Positions 15,405-22,106 of a stretch of 39,378 bases of DNA are shown here, piece after piece (the first letter of the stretch is position 1; each line of letters starts with the position of its first letter). The DNA comes from Candidatus Zixiibacteriota bacterium. GTDB lineage: Bacteria > Zixibacteria > MSB-5A5 > GN15 > FEB-12. The translations under genes were made by a program, and so were the position numbers. Location of the stretch: assembly GCA_019038695.1 (NCBI GenBank), contig JAHOYZ010000055.1:1-39378 (forward strand). The letters are read 5' to 3'. Below the pieces are notes generated by a model, which searched no databases, was not told where the DNA came from, and saw only the letters and a list, made by a program, of their open reading frames with translations.

Positions 15405-15796
15405 CCAGACCGAAGTGGGTAAAAACCTGAAGTGGGTAATAAAGAGCCTGCCATACGATCAAATATGACCGGCAAGCAGGCTCGACCAGGGGGAGGTCAC
15501 ATGAAACATTATATATATACAATACATCATGGACCATGTCAATCTTTATTTGACGTGGAAACATGTTTCCCTTAGGTAAGAAAAGATCGAAATGTACCCG
15601 ACGAAACGACCGGGTTGGTGGCTCAGGCTGGCTGGTCAAGTGAAAGGTCGTTTGATTTATAGGGATAATGTAATACTTGAGACGTGACGTGTTATATGCT
15701 ATGGGGTCGCATGTTGCGATAACAAACTATAGAATTGTCAAAGAGAAGCCCCGCCTGAATGGCAGGGCTTTCTGATTTCTGGTAGTGGTCAGAAGG
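15405..15796. other. Convergent intergenic gap with two stem-loops
   Basis: It lies between the peptidase (plus) and the DUF6249-like gene (minus). It contains GAGCCTGC/GCAGGCTC (15444-15451 and 15476-15483, 24-base loop) and the terminator at 15746-15770. The AT-rich middle (15500-15740) shows no ORF, RNA gene or repeat that I recognise. Confidence 0.5.
15746..15770 (-). terminator. Terminator of the DUF6249-like gene
   Basis: On the minus strand AAGCCC-T-GCC, a five-base loop, GGC-G-GGGCTT forms a nine-pair stem with one internal mismatch, followed by CTCTTTG. It lies 26 bases after the stop at 15797. Confidence 0.6.
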
Positions 15797-16150
15797 TTAC
15801 CCGTCTGATCTCTGGTTGGGTCCCCCGAATTCTTTCTGGGATATGGCAAAGTAGATCAGAAACGCTATTCCAGCGAATAGGAACATCAATCCAATAGTAC
15901 CGCCATCGCTGAACAAGTCCGGCCAGACGTAGCTGATGAGCAATGATATCCCCACGCTGACCAGCACCATGCCCCATTTCAACGACGATAAGCGTTGCAA
16001 TTGAGCCTGTCGCGCGAAGAGATGCTTGACCTTCTCATCAACCATACCCTTATCAATCAACTTGTTGCGGGTCCTGGAGTCGGTGACGATCTTAATAATC
16101 GCCACTATGGCGGAGAAAATCACAATCGGTATCAGGATTTCTTCAGACAT
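15797..16150 (-). CDS. DUF6249-like small inner-membrane protein
   Basis: 117 aa, with AAAGGAGA upstream of the ATG. An N-terminal hydrophobic helix (about 5-22) is followed by a charged linker with KLIDKGMVDEKV. Two close transmembrane helices follow (about 58-75, SLKWGMVLVSVGISLLISYV, and 83-103, GGTIGLMFLFAGIAFLIYF). The linker plus paired-helix pattern is that of DUF6249 proteins, which are often encoded beside ECF sigma/anti-sigma pairs. Here it is divergent from such a pair, starting 148 bases away. A role in envelope stress linked to the sigma factor is a guess from position only. Confidence 0.7.
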   Translation of the reverse strand: MSEEILIPIVIFSAIVAIIKIVTDSRTRNKLIDKGMVDEKVKHLFARQAQLQRLSSLKWGMVLVSVGISLLISYVWPDLFSDGGTIGLMFLFAGIAFLIYFAISQKEFGGPNQRSDG

Positions 16151-16297
16151 AACATAGTCTCCTTTCAGAGTTTGTCTTTTCTTTCATCTGCCTCATTCGA
16201 CAGCCTTCCCCCGAAAAGGTTGCACCAGATCAAAACCGACCAGAATCTGCAACTTCCGGCTCTGTGATCCGTCAAATGATATTAATGAGGCGATGCA

Positions 16298-16876
16298 ATG
16301 ACAAATGACCGAGTACTGATAGCTGAGATTCTTGCCGGCAACCAGGCTGCTTTCCAGACTTTCGTGTCTGCCTATCAGAAGCTGGTGGCTCATGTTGTCT
16401 TTCGGATGGTCAAAAACGATTGCGATCGTGAGGATCTATGCCAGGATGTATTTCTCAAAGCGTATCGGAATCTGGATGGCTTTCAGTTTGCCTGCAAGGT
16501 GTCAACGTGGCTGGCTCGTATAGCCCACAACACTTGCATGAACTATATCGAGAAGAAGAAAGTGCCTTTGCTCAGTGACCTGCGTCCGGATACAGGTCGA
16601 GACCCGATAGATGAAATCCCCCGACAAGGCCGGTCGCCCGAACAATTTGCGGAAGGCCGGGACCTTGATCAGCGTATAAGGGACGAGGTCGATCTGTTGC
16701 CGCCTCAGTACGGGATATTGGTTGTTCTCTATCACCTGGAGCAGATGTCCTATGAGGAGATCGCCGACATAACCAGCCAGCCGCTCGGAACGGTCAAGAG
16801 CTACCTGTATAGGGCGCGGAAAATGCTCAAAGAGAGCCTGCTTGAAAAGTACGAATTGGAGGATATTCTGCAATGA
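16298..16876 (+). CDS. ECF sigma factor (RpoE/SigW-like)
   Basis: 192 aa. Region 2 is clear: FQTFVSAYQKLVAHVVFRM, then DREDLCQDVFLKAYRNLDGF, where the DxEDLxQDVFxKAY core binds RNA polymerase. KVSTWLARIAHNTCMNYI is the -10 recognition helix. Region 4 (about residues 135-180, LPPQYGILVVLYHLEQMSYEEIADIT...GTVKSYLYRARKML) is the -35-reading helix-turn-helix. Region 3 is absent, as normal for ECF factors. GAGG lies nine bases before the ATG. The stop overlaps the start of the next gene (ATGA at 16873), which encodes a ZAS-type protein, the usual sigma/anti-sigma arrangement. Its regulon cannot be read here. Confidence 0.93.
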   Translation: MTNDRVLIAEILAGNQAAFQTFVSAYQKLVAHVVFRMVKNDCDREDLCQDVFLKAYRNLDGFQFACKVSTWLARIAHNTCMNYIEKKKVPLLSDLRPDTGRDPIDEIPRQGRSPEQFAEGRDLDQRIRDEVDLLPPQYGILVVLYHLEQMSYEEIADITSQPLGTVKSYLYRARKMLKESLLEKYELEDILQ

Positions 16877-17382
16877 AGCACCTGACTGACGACCAACTGC
16901 AAGACCGATTGGACCAAGGCAAAACTTTCGGGAGTGGCCTTCAGGATGCCCATCTGCGGTCATGTCGGACCTGTCGGGAGCGACTCATTACCTATGAGCG
17001 GCTCTATGCCGGGTTAAGGCAGGATCAAGGCTACGAACTCATAGCCGGTTTTTCTGATTCCGTCATGACACGTCTGGCCGCTGCTGCACCGGCTCCGGCT
17101 TCAAGAAGATCGTGGGAATCGGTGTGGATCGGAGTGGGACTGGCTGCCATAATCTATCTTGTCGCATATTTCGTGGACCTGAATTCTCTTGCAGCGATTC
17201 TGGTTCGACCGTTTGCGCCTTTGGTTCAGACATCTCATACCTGGCTGACTACGGCTCGTGATTCTCTTTCCTCTGTCAGTGGTTATACCGGGCCGCTCTT
17301 GGTTTCCAGTCTTATCCTACTGACGGTGATGATCGCCGACAATTTGCTACTATATCTGAAGGACAAAAGGTTCTGTCTGTAG
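16873..17382 (+). CDS. Putative zinc-finger (ZAS-type) anti-sigma factor
   Basis: 169 aa, overlapping the sigma gene by four bases, which implies translational coupling. Residues 27-34 read HLRSCRTC, the HxxxCxxC motif of zinc-binding anti-sigma domains, set in a helical N-terminus (LTDDQLQDRLDQG...RERLITYERLYAGL). A Pro/Ala-rich linker (about 70-78) leads to a transmembrane helix (about 86-102, WIGVGLAAIIYLVAYFV) and a second near the C-terminus (about 140-162). It should hold the sigma factor at the membrane until a signal releases it. Two membrane spans with a roughly 40-residue external loop are more than the single span of typical anti-sigma factors. Confidence 0.8.
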   Translation: MKHLTDDQLQDRLDQGKTFGSGLQDAHLRSCRTCRERLITYERLYAGLRQDQGYELIAGFSDSVMTRLAAAAPAPASRRSWESVWIGVGLAAIIYLVAYFVDLNSLAAILVRPFAPLVQTSHTWLTTARDSLSSVSGYTGPLLVSSLILLTVMIADNLLLYLKDKRFCL

Positions 17383-17471
17383 CTATCGCTCTCGTTTAAT
17401 CTGGTCTTTCCGGTCACCGGATTCTATCTTGTCATTACGAAAATAAACGTTCGTCTGAGACAGGAGGAATT

Positions 17472-17939
17472 ATGGAAGACAAGCAGGTTCAAATTCGACT
17501 AAAACATCTCGAAGGGTTGCAGTTCCTGGTCGAGTTCGGAGGGGATGATGTCGAACTTCTCATGGATGAACCGGAACCTATCGGCAGTGACAAAGGTCCC
17601 AATGCGGCCAAGGTACTATCGGCGGCTATCGGGAATTGTCTTACCGCCAGTCTACTTTTCTGTTTACGCCGTGCTCACGCCGAGCCTAAGAGTATCGAAG
17701 CGACCGTTAGTACTGCCATTACCCGCACCGACAAAGGACGGATGCGGATTGGAGGCAGCAAAGTGGAAATTACGCTCGATATGCCGGAGGATGCCGCCAA
17801 TCGGATGGGTCGCTGTATGGATTTGTTCGAGGATTTCTGTATTGTCACCGAATCGGTTCGCAAGGGTATTGATGTAGCCGCGGTGGTGAAATCACCGGAT
17901 GGCGACGTCATCTACGACTCAACCGACAATCACCGGTAG
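17472..17939 (+). CDS. OsmC/Ohr-family protein
   Basis: 155 aa, with CAGGAGGAATT before the ATG. The two conserved cysteines of the fold are in place: Cys56 in IGNCLTASL and Cys123 in FEDFCIVTESVRKGI, the pair used for thiol-dependent peroxide reduction. The start (KHLEGLQFLVEFG) and the SIEATVSTAITRTDKGRMRIG strand pattern match the shorter YhfA-like branch better than true Ohr. Likely cytosolic reduction of organic hydroperoxides. It follows the sigma/anti-sigma pair by 90 bases and could belong to its regulon, but no shared promoter motif was checked. A small GGTTGC-CTT-GCAACC hairpin lies behind it (17953-17967). Confidence 0.88.
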   Translation: MEDKQVQIRLKHLEGLQFLVEFGGDDVELLMDEPEPIGSDKGPNAAKVLSAAIGNCLTASLLFCLRRAHAEPKSIEATVSTAITRTDKGRMRIGGSKVEITLDMPEDAANRMGRCMDLFEDFCIVTESVRKGIDVAAVVKSPDGDVIYDSTDNHR

Positions 17940-18107
17940 ACTCTCAATAGCGGGTTGCCTTGCAACCAGCACGCGACTTAACCCCGATTCACTGGAGTAC
18001 CAATTCACGCGGGATATTTTCGGGCGATAAGATAGGCAAACAAACACCAAAGGGCAAGTGCTTTCGGTTACTTTTTATAATGATGCTCATTAATGTACGA
18101 AAAACGC

Positions 18108-18136
18108 TTGCATTAGTCGTATTGGGCCTGTATTAT
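18108..18136 (+). promoter_or_regulatory. Promoter of the HD-STAND-AraC gene
   Basis: TTGCAT (18108-18113), 17 bases, TATTAT (18131-18136). Transcription would start near 18143, giving a very short leader with AAAGGTGG (18148-18155) just before the ATG at 18160. The flanking 17.97-18.14 kb stretch is noticeably AT-rich. Confidence 0.6.
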
Positions 18137-18159
18137 TATGCAAATGCAAAGGTGGAACA

Positions 18160-20475
18160 ATGGCTCATGACGAGATATTTGTCGAACTCTCGCACGAAGC
18201 GAGAAAACTTAGGGTTTCTGATGCGGAATTGGCGAACAAGATAGAACGAATATACTCTTTCGCCAAAGATAATCTATACCCGCATATGACCCTGCCCGGA
18301 TTCCCAGACCATGGAGAAAAGCACGTCAAGCATGTTCTTCAACTCGCTGATGATCTGTTAGCTGGCATGAAGAACTGGGATCACATGGAGCCAGGCGAGA
18401 GTTTTCTGCTAGTCGCCGCTATCCTACTTCACGACACTGGTCAGCTCAGGCAGGATGTCTGGTATCGCTCTCCCGCCGAGACTCACGCCAAACATGCTGA
18501 GGAATCAAGAAGGATAGTACTTGAGAATGCAGATGCGTTCAATTTGTCGCGGCCAGAGGCAGAGATAGTTTCGCAAATCTGCTATTCGCACGGAGTCGGC
18601 GATTATAAGACACTATTGGATGAGAGTTGGTCAGTGCAGGGGCTTGGAGAGTGTCGACTTCATTGTATCATGGCGATTCTACGGATTGCAGACTTGCTAG
18701 ATTTGGCACACTCACGAGCTCCGTCATTTGTCTACGGGCTTGTCAGGATGCCGATTTCAAGCAAGAAGCACTGGGAGAGGCACGCCATCATAGATGATGT
18801 GAGGGTTATCCAGAGGGACAGGACGATTAGGTTGTATGCCAAGCCGAAGACCATCCATCAGGAGGACGCCCTGCATCGCTTCATGATCTGGTTGAACTCC
18901 GAACTGGATATTGCAAAGCCTGACCTGCGTCGCCTGGGTCTGCAATACACTAAGATCGAATCACGCATTGATACTCGTGCATTTTGTAAGCCGCTGGTAC
19001 CAACACCGGCCAACAACCCTTTCCCCGGTCTCAAGCCATTCGGTTCTGCTGATGCAGACTCCTTCTTCGGCAGAGAGGACCAAATAGCGGAAGTAATCGA
19101 TCGCATGCGGATAAAAGATTTGCTTGTAATCGTTGGGGAATCGGGTGCAGGGAAGACCTCCCTCGTCGACGCCGGTGTATTTGCAGAACTCAAGCGAATG
19201 GGGCATACGACTTCCAAGTACCGCTTCACCAGGTCAATCGGCAGATCGTTTCAGAGGAACCTCGCCGGGGCGCTTGACCTGGACATCAAGAGTAAACTTC
19301 CAAGAATCAGTAGTCTATTGGAACGGAGAGCCAAGCGCGGCGCATTTCACTGTGTGCATATTGATCAGTTTGAAGAGTTGTTCACCTTGGACACCTTTGC
19401 TCCCGAAGTTACATCGGGCTTCAAGGCAATAGTCTCTCTACTGGAGAAAATGCCCGGTCTCAAGATACTTATCTCTATGAGGAGTGACTTTCTTGTAAAG
19501 CTGTTGTCACTGTCGAAGAGGATTCCTCTTAAAATGTCAAACGAGGACATTTGGGAGCTTGGCCTTATGAGCAAGGAAGAGGCTCGCCAGGCGGCTGAGA
19601 AGCCAATGAGGCTATTCGAGAATTTGGACTGGGAAGGCGGCCTTGTCCAAGCCCTCTTGAGCGATCTAGCCGGTTCTGGACCTGGTGTGTACCCTCCCTA
19701 CCTGTCCTTAGTGTGCAGACACCTGGTGGATAGGCAATTCCGGCTGCTAATGCCACTCTATCGGTCGGGAACGACTGGCCGATACAGTCTAGGGCTGAAT
19801 TTGTATGAAGATTTGGGAAAGGCTGATTCTATTATAAACGATCACTTTCAGAGTATTTTGGACGGTTTTTCGAGAAAAGAAAGAGTAGTCATTGACCAGA
19901 TATTGTCCAAGATGATCTTGGAATCTAATTGGAAAAAACCAATACTTGAAGAGGAAGTCGAGAAGATCAATGCCGACATGATCGAGCAGGACAGGATTGA
20001 CGTCGCAAAGGCGATGAGCAAGCTGGTCGCTGCGCGTGTTGTGAAGCGAATCTACTGTGGCTATGAATTGTTACATGACATTCTGGCCAGGAAGTTGGTC
20101 AAGATCCTGCAGCGCCCAGTTCCTACATCTTCGGTTGTCCAGAAGGTGATAGAACACATTGAAAGTAACAAATCCCAGCCCTTGTCTACCGATGATCTGG
20201 CCAAGGTCGCTGGGTTGAGTCCATCCCAACTGCGACGGAAGTTCCAGAAAGAACTCGATTATTCCCCTCAGCAATATCGTCATATCCTTGTGCTCAAGGA
20301 CGCAAAGTATCTTCTGCAAACAACAGAGAACAATCTCACGAGCATAGCTAAGGCATGTGGCTTCAGCAGTCTCACGGTCTTTTCACGTGTGTTCAAGAAG
20401 TACAACAAGCAAAAGTCTCCAAGTGAATTCAGGAGAGACTCACGCTTACAAGGTGTTGCTTCACTGAACACGTGA
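18160..20475 (+). CDS. HD-domain / nSTAND1 NTPase / AraC-HTH fusion protein
   Basis: 771 aa, no signal peptide or membrane span, so cytosolic. Residues about 20-260 are an HD metal-dependent phosphohydrolase-like domain with His51, His55, HD at 91-92, His112, His144 and Asp178, resembling the HD-CE type seen in conflict proteins. Residues about 285-655 are an nSTAND1-type P-loop NTPase: entry motif NPFPGLKPF...DSFFGRE, Walker A GESGAGKTS (326-334), Walker B HIDQFEELF (400-408), sensor-like ISMRSDF (438-444) and the C-terminal YELLHDILAR element. Residues about 656-760 are a complete AraC-type double helix-turn-helix. STAND proteins are ATP-driven switches, and MalT shows they can carry a DNA-binding end. 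Here that end is AraC, and an HD enzyme sits where effectors or sensors usually sit. No WD40 or TPR sensor is visible. It stands alone between osmC and glnA. Confidence 0.85.
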   Translation: MAHDEIFVELSHEARKLRVSDAELANKIERIYSFAKDNLYPHMTLPGFPDHGEKHVKHVLQLADDLLAGMKNWDHMEPGESFLLVAAILLHDTGQLRQDVWYRSPAETHAKHAEESRRIVLENADAFNLSRPEAEIVSQICYSHGVGDYKTLLDESWSVQGLGECRLHCIMAILRIADLLDLAHSRAPSFVYGLVRMPISSKKHWERHAIIDDVRVIQRDRTIRLYAKPKTIHQEDALHRFMIWLNSELDIAKPDLRRLGLQYTKIESRIDTRAFCKPLVPTPANNPFPGLKPFGSADADSFFGREDQIAEVIDRMRIKDLLVIVGESGAGKTSLVDAGVFAELKRMGHTTSKYRFTRSIGRSFQRNLAGALDLDIKSKLPRISSLLERRAKRGAFHCVHIDQFEELFTLDTFAPEVTSGFKAIVSLLEKMPGLKILISMRSDFLVKLLSLSKRIPLKMSNEDIWELGLMSKEEARQAAEKPMRLFENLDWEGGLVQALLSDLAGSGPGVYPPYLSLVCRHLVDRQFRLLMPLYRSGTTGRYSLGLNLYEDLGKADSIINDHFQSILDGFSRKERVVIDQILSKMILESNWKKPILEEEVEKINADMIEQDRIDVAKAMSKLVAARVVKRIYCGYELLHDILARKLVKILQRPVPTSSVVQKVIEHIESNKSQPLSTDDLAKVAGLSPSQLRRKFQKELDYSPQQYRHILVLKDAKYLLQTTENNLTSIAKACGFSSLTVFSRVFKKYNKQKSPSEFRRDSRLQGVASLNT

Positions 20476-20517
20476 GCTGTCCGTGTCGGCCTAGCGGCTT
20501 CGGATAAATGGGACGGT

Positions 20518-21930
20518 TCAAGTATTATAGTACATCTCAAACTCGAAGGGCGTAGGTCTGACGCGGATTTCGCTGACTTCCTTGCGCTTTAACTTGATCC
20601 AATTCTCCACCAGATCCTCAGTGAAAACTCCGCCTTCCATCAGATAGTCATGGTCATGTTCAAGCGAGTCGAGCGCTTTCGTGAGCGATGTTGGTAACTG
20701 GTGTATTTTGGCCAGTTCCTCTGGGTCAAGTGTGTCGAGGTTCTTGTCCAGTGGGATACCCGGGTCTATCTTGTTCTTGATGCCGTCCAGGCCAGCCATT
20801 AGCATGGCTGAATAAGCCAGGTATGGATTCATCGTGCCGTCCGGTGGACGGAATTCCAGACGCATCGTCTTGGGGTCACGTTGGTAGCCAGGGATCCTGA
20901 TGCATGCTGTCCGATTACCAACAGCGTAGGTGCCTGCTACAGGAGCCTCAAAGCCGGGGATGAGGCGTTTATATGAGTTGGTCGAGGGATTAGTGAAACC
21001 GAGGACCGAATCGGCGTGCTTGAGCAAGCCACCAATGTAGTGGCGTCCCATATCCGAGAAGAGAGCGGGTCCTTTCTTGTCGTAGAATAGTGATCCGTTC
21101 TTGTTGGCAAGATACTGGTGAACATGCAATCCTGATCCGGGTTCGTTAAAGAGCGGTTTAGGCATAAACGTGGCGGACTTGGCATTGCGGAAACAGTGGT
21201 TCTTCACAATATACTTAACCATCATAGACATGTCGGCCATCTTGAACATGGAGGCAAACTGAACCTCAATTTCATGCTGACCGCCACCGCCGACCTCGTG
21301 GTGATGATATTTCAATCCGACGCCAACATCGTCCAAAAGGGAGGAAATCTGGGAACGTAGATTGAAGGTGCGATCAAGAGGTGGAGCTACATGGTAGCCT
21401 TTCTTATACGGAATCTTGTAACCAAGGCTCTCGTCATCCTCGGCAGCATTCCATTCCGCTTCAGCGGAATCAAGGTAGTAGAACGCACTATCAGGCCCCT
21501 GGAAAAAATTGACTCGATCAAAAACATAGAACTCAAATTCCGGACCCAGAATAGCTTGGACACCCTTCAGAAGCTGCGAGAGGTACTGTTCGGCAGCATT
21601 AGCGATGCGTCTTGGATCACGGGAATAGGGGACAATGCTGTTGCCAGATTCCATAAAGTTACAGAGGAACGACATCGTGGGGTGCTCAAAGAACGGATCC
21701 ATAAAAGCTGTTGTGGGATCCGGTAGCAGGATCATATCACCGCTTTCTATGGAAGAAAAGCCGGGCAACGACGAACCGTCCACTCCAACCCCCGAGCGGA
21801 ACAGTTCCTGTTTCAATGCCGAGAGAGGGATCGTAATATGGTGCCAGGTTCCAGGTAGATCACAGAACTTGAGGTCGATGAACTCGACCTTATTTTTCTT
21901 GGCCAGCTGGGAGAGCTCGGTCAGTTTCAT
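20518..21930 (-). CDS. glnA: Glutamine synthetase, type I
   Basis: 470 aa, the normal type I length, joining ammonia to glutamate with ATP in a cytosolic dodecamer. Motifs are intact: GVGVDGSSLPGF (48-58), GPEFEFYVFD (129-138, metal ligand Glu), FNEPGSGLHVHQ (261-272), NRTACIRIPG (339-348) and LEFRPPDGTMNPYLAY (358-373). At the loop where enterobacterial GS carries the adenylylated Tyr397 (KNLYDLPPEE), this protein reads KNLDTLDPEE, with Asp399 in place of Tyr. Classical GlnE adenylylation is therefore impossible at that site. AAAGGAA precedes the ATG. It has its own promoter at 21974-22001 and converges with the HD-STAND-AraC gene (42-base gap). Confidence 0.97.
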   Translation of the reverse strand: MKLTELSQLAKKNKVEFIDLKFCDLPGTWHHITIPLSALKQELFRSGVGVDGSSLPGFSSIESGDMILLPDPTTAFMDPFFEHPTMSFLCNFMESGNSIVPYSRDPRRIANAAEQYLSQLLKGVQAILGPEFEFYVFDRVNFFQGPDSAFYYLDSAEAEWNAAEDDESLGYKIPYKKGYHVAPPLDRTFNLRSQISSLLDDVGVGLKYHHHEVGGGGQHEIEVQFASMFKMADMSMMVKYIVKNHCFRNAKSATFMPKPLFNEPGSGLHVHQYLANKNGSLFYDKKGPALFSDMGRHYIGGLLKHADSVLGFTNPSTNSYKRLIPGFEAPVAGTYAVGNRTACIRIPGYQRDPKTMRLEFRPPDGTMNPYLAYSAMLMAGLDGIKNKIDPGIPLDKNLDTLDPEELAKIHQLPTSLTKALDSLEHDHDYLMEGGVFTEDLVENWIKLKRKEVSEIRVRPTPFEFEMYYNT

Positions 21931-21973
21931 TTAGATTTCCTTTCATGCCGTATCATACATTCATGGCCTGACT

Positions 21974-22001
21974 AATATAGAATATCTGTATCTAAAGACA
22001 A
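21974..22001 (-). promoter_or_regulatory. glnA promoter
   Basis: TTGTCT (21996-22001), 16 bases, TATATT (21974-21979) on the minus strand; leader about 37 bases. This is a sigma70 form; no sigma54 GG-N10-GC element was seen. Confidence 0.55.
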
Positions 22002-22035
22002 GTGAGTTGCTCCGACAGTCGTTTTGGTTTGATGG

Positions 22036-22076
22036 AAAAAAAGACCGGTGGATGCCAAAACAGGCACCCATCGGTC
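22036..22076 (-). terminator. Strong intrinsic terminator of the 869 aa secreted protein gene
   Basis: On the minus strand a 14-bp stem (arms 22063-22076 and 22043-22056, two G-T wobbles) with loop TGTTTT is followed by seven T residues. It lies 31 bases after the stop at 22107. Confidence 0.9.
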
Positions 22077-22106
22077 GTCAAAATCCAAATGAATATTTGA
22101 TAGCGT

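Noticed and set aside
17960-18244. 94 aa plus-strand frame overlapping the start of the HD-STAND-AraC gene
   Set aside because: It spans the promoter and overlaps the real start in another frame; no homology or ribosome site.
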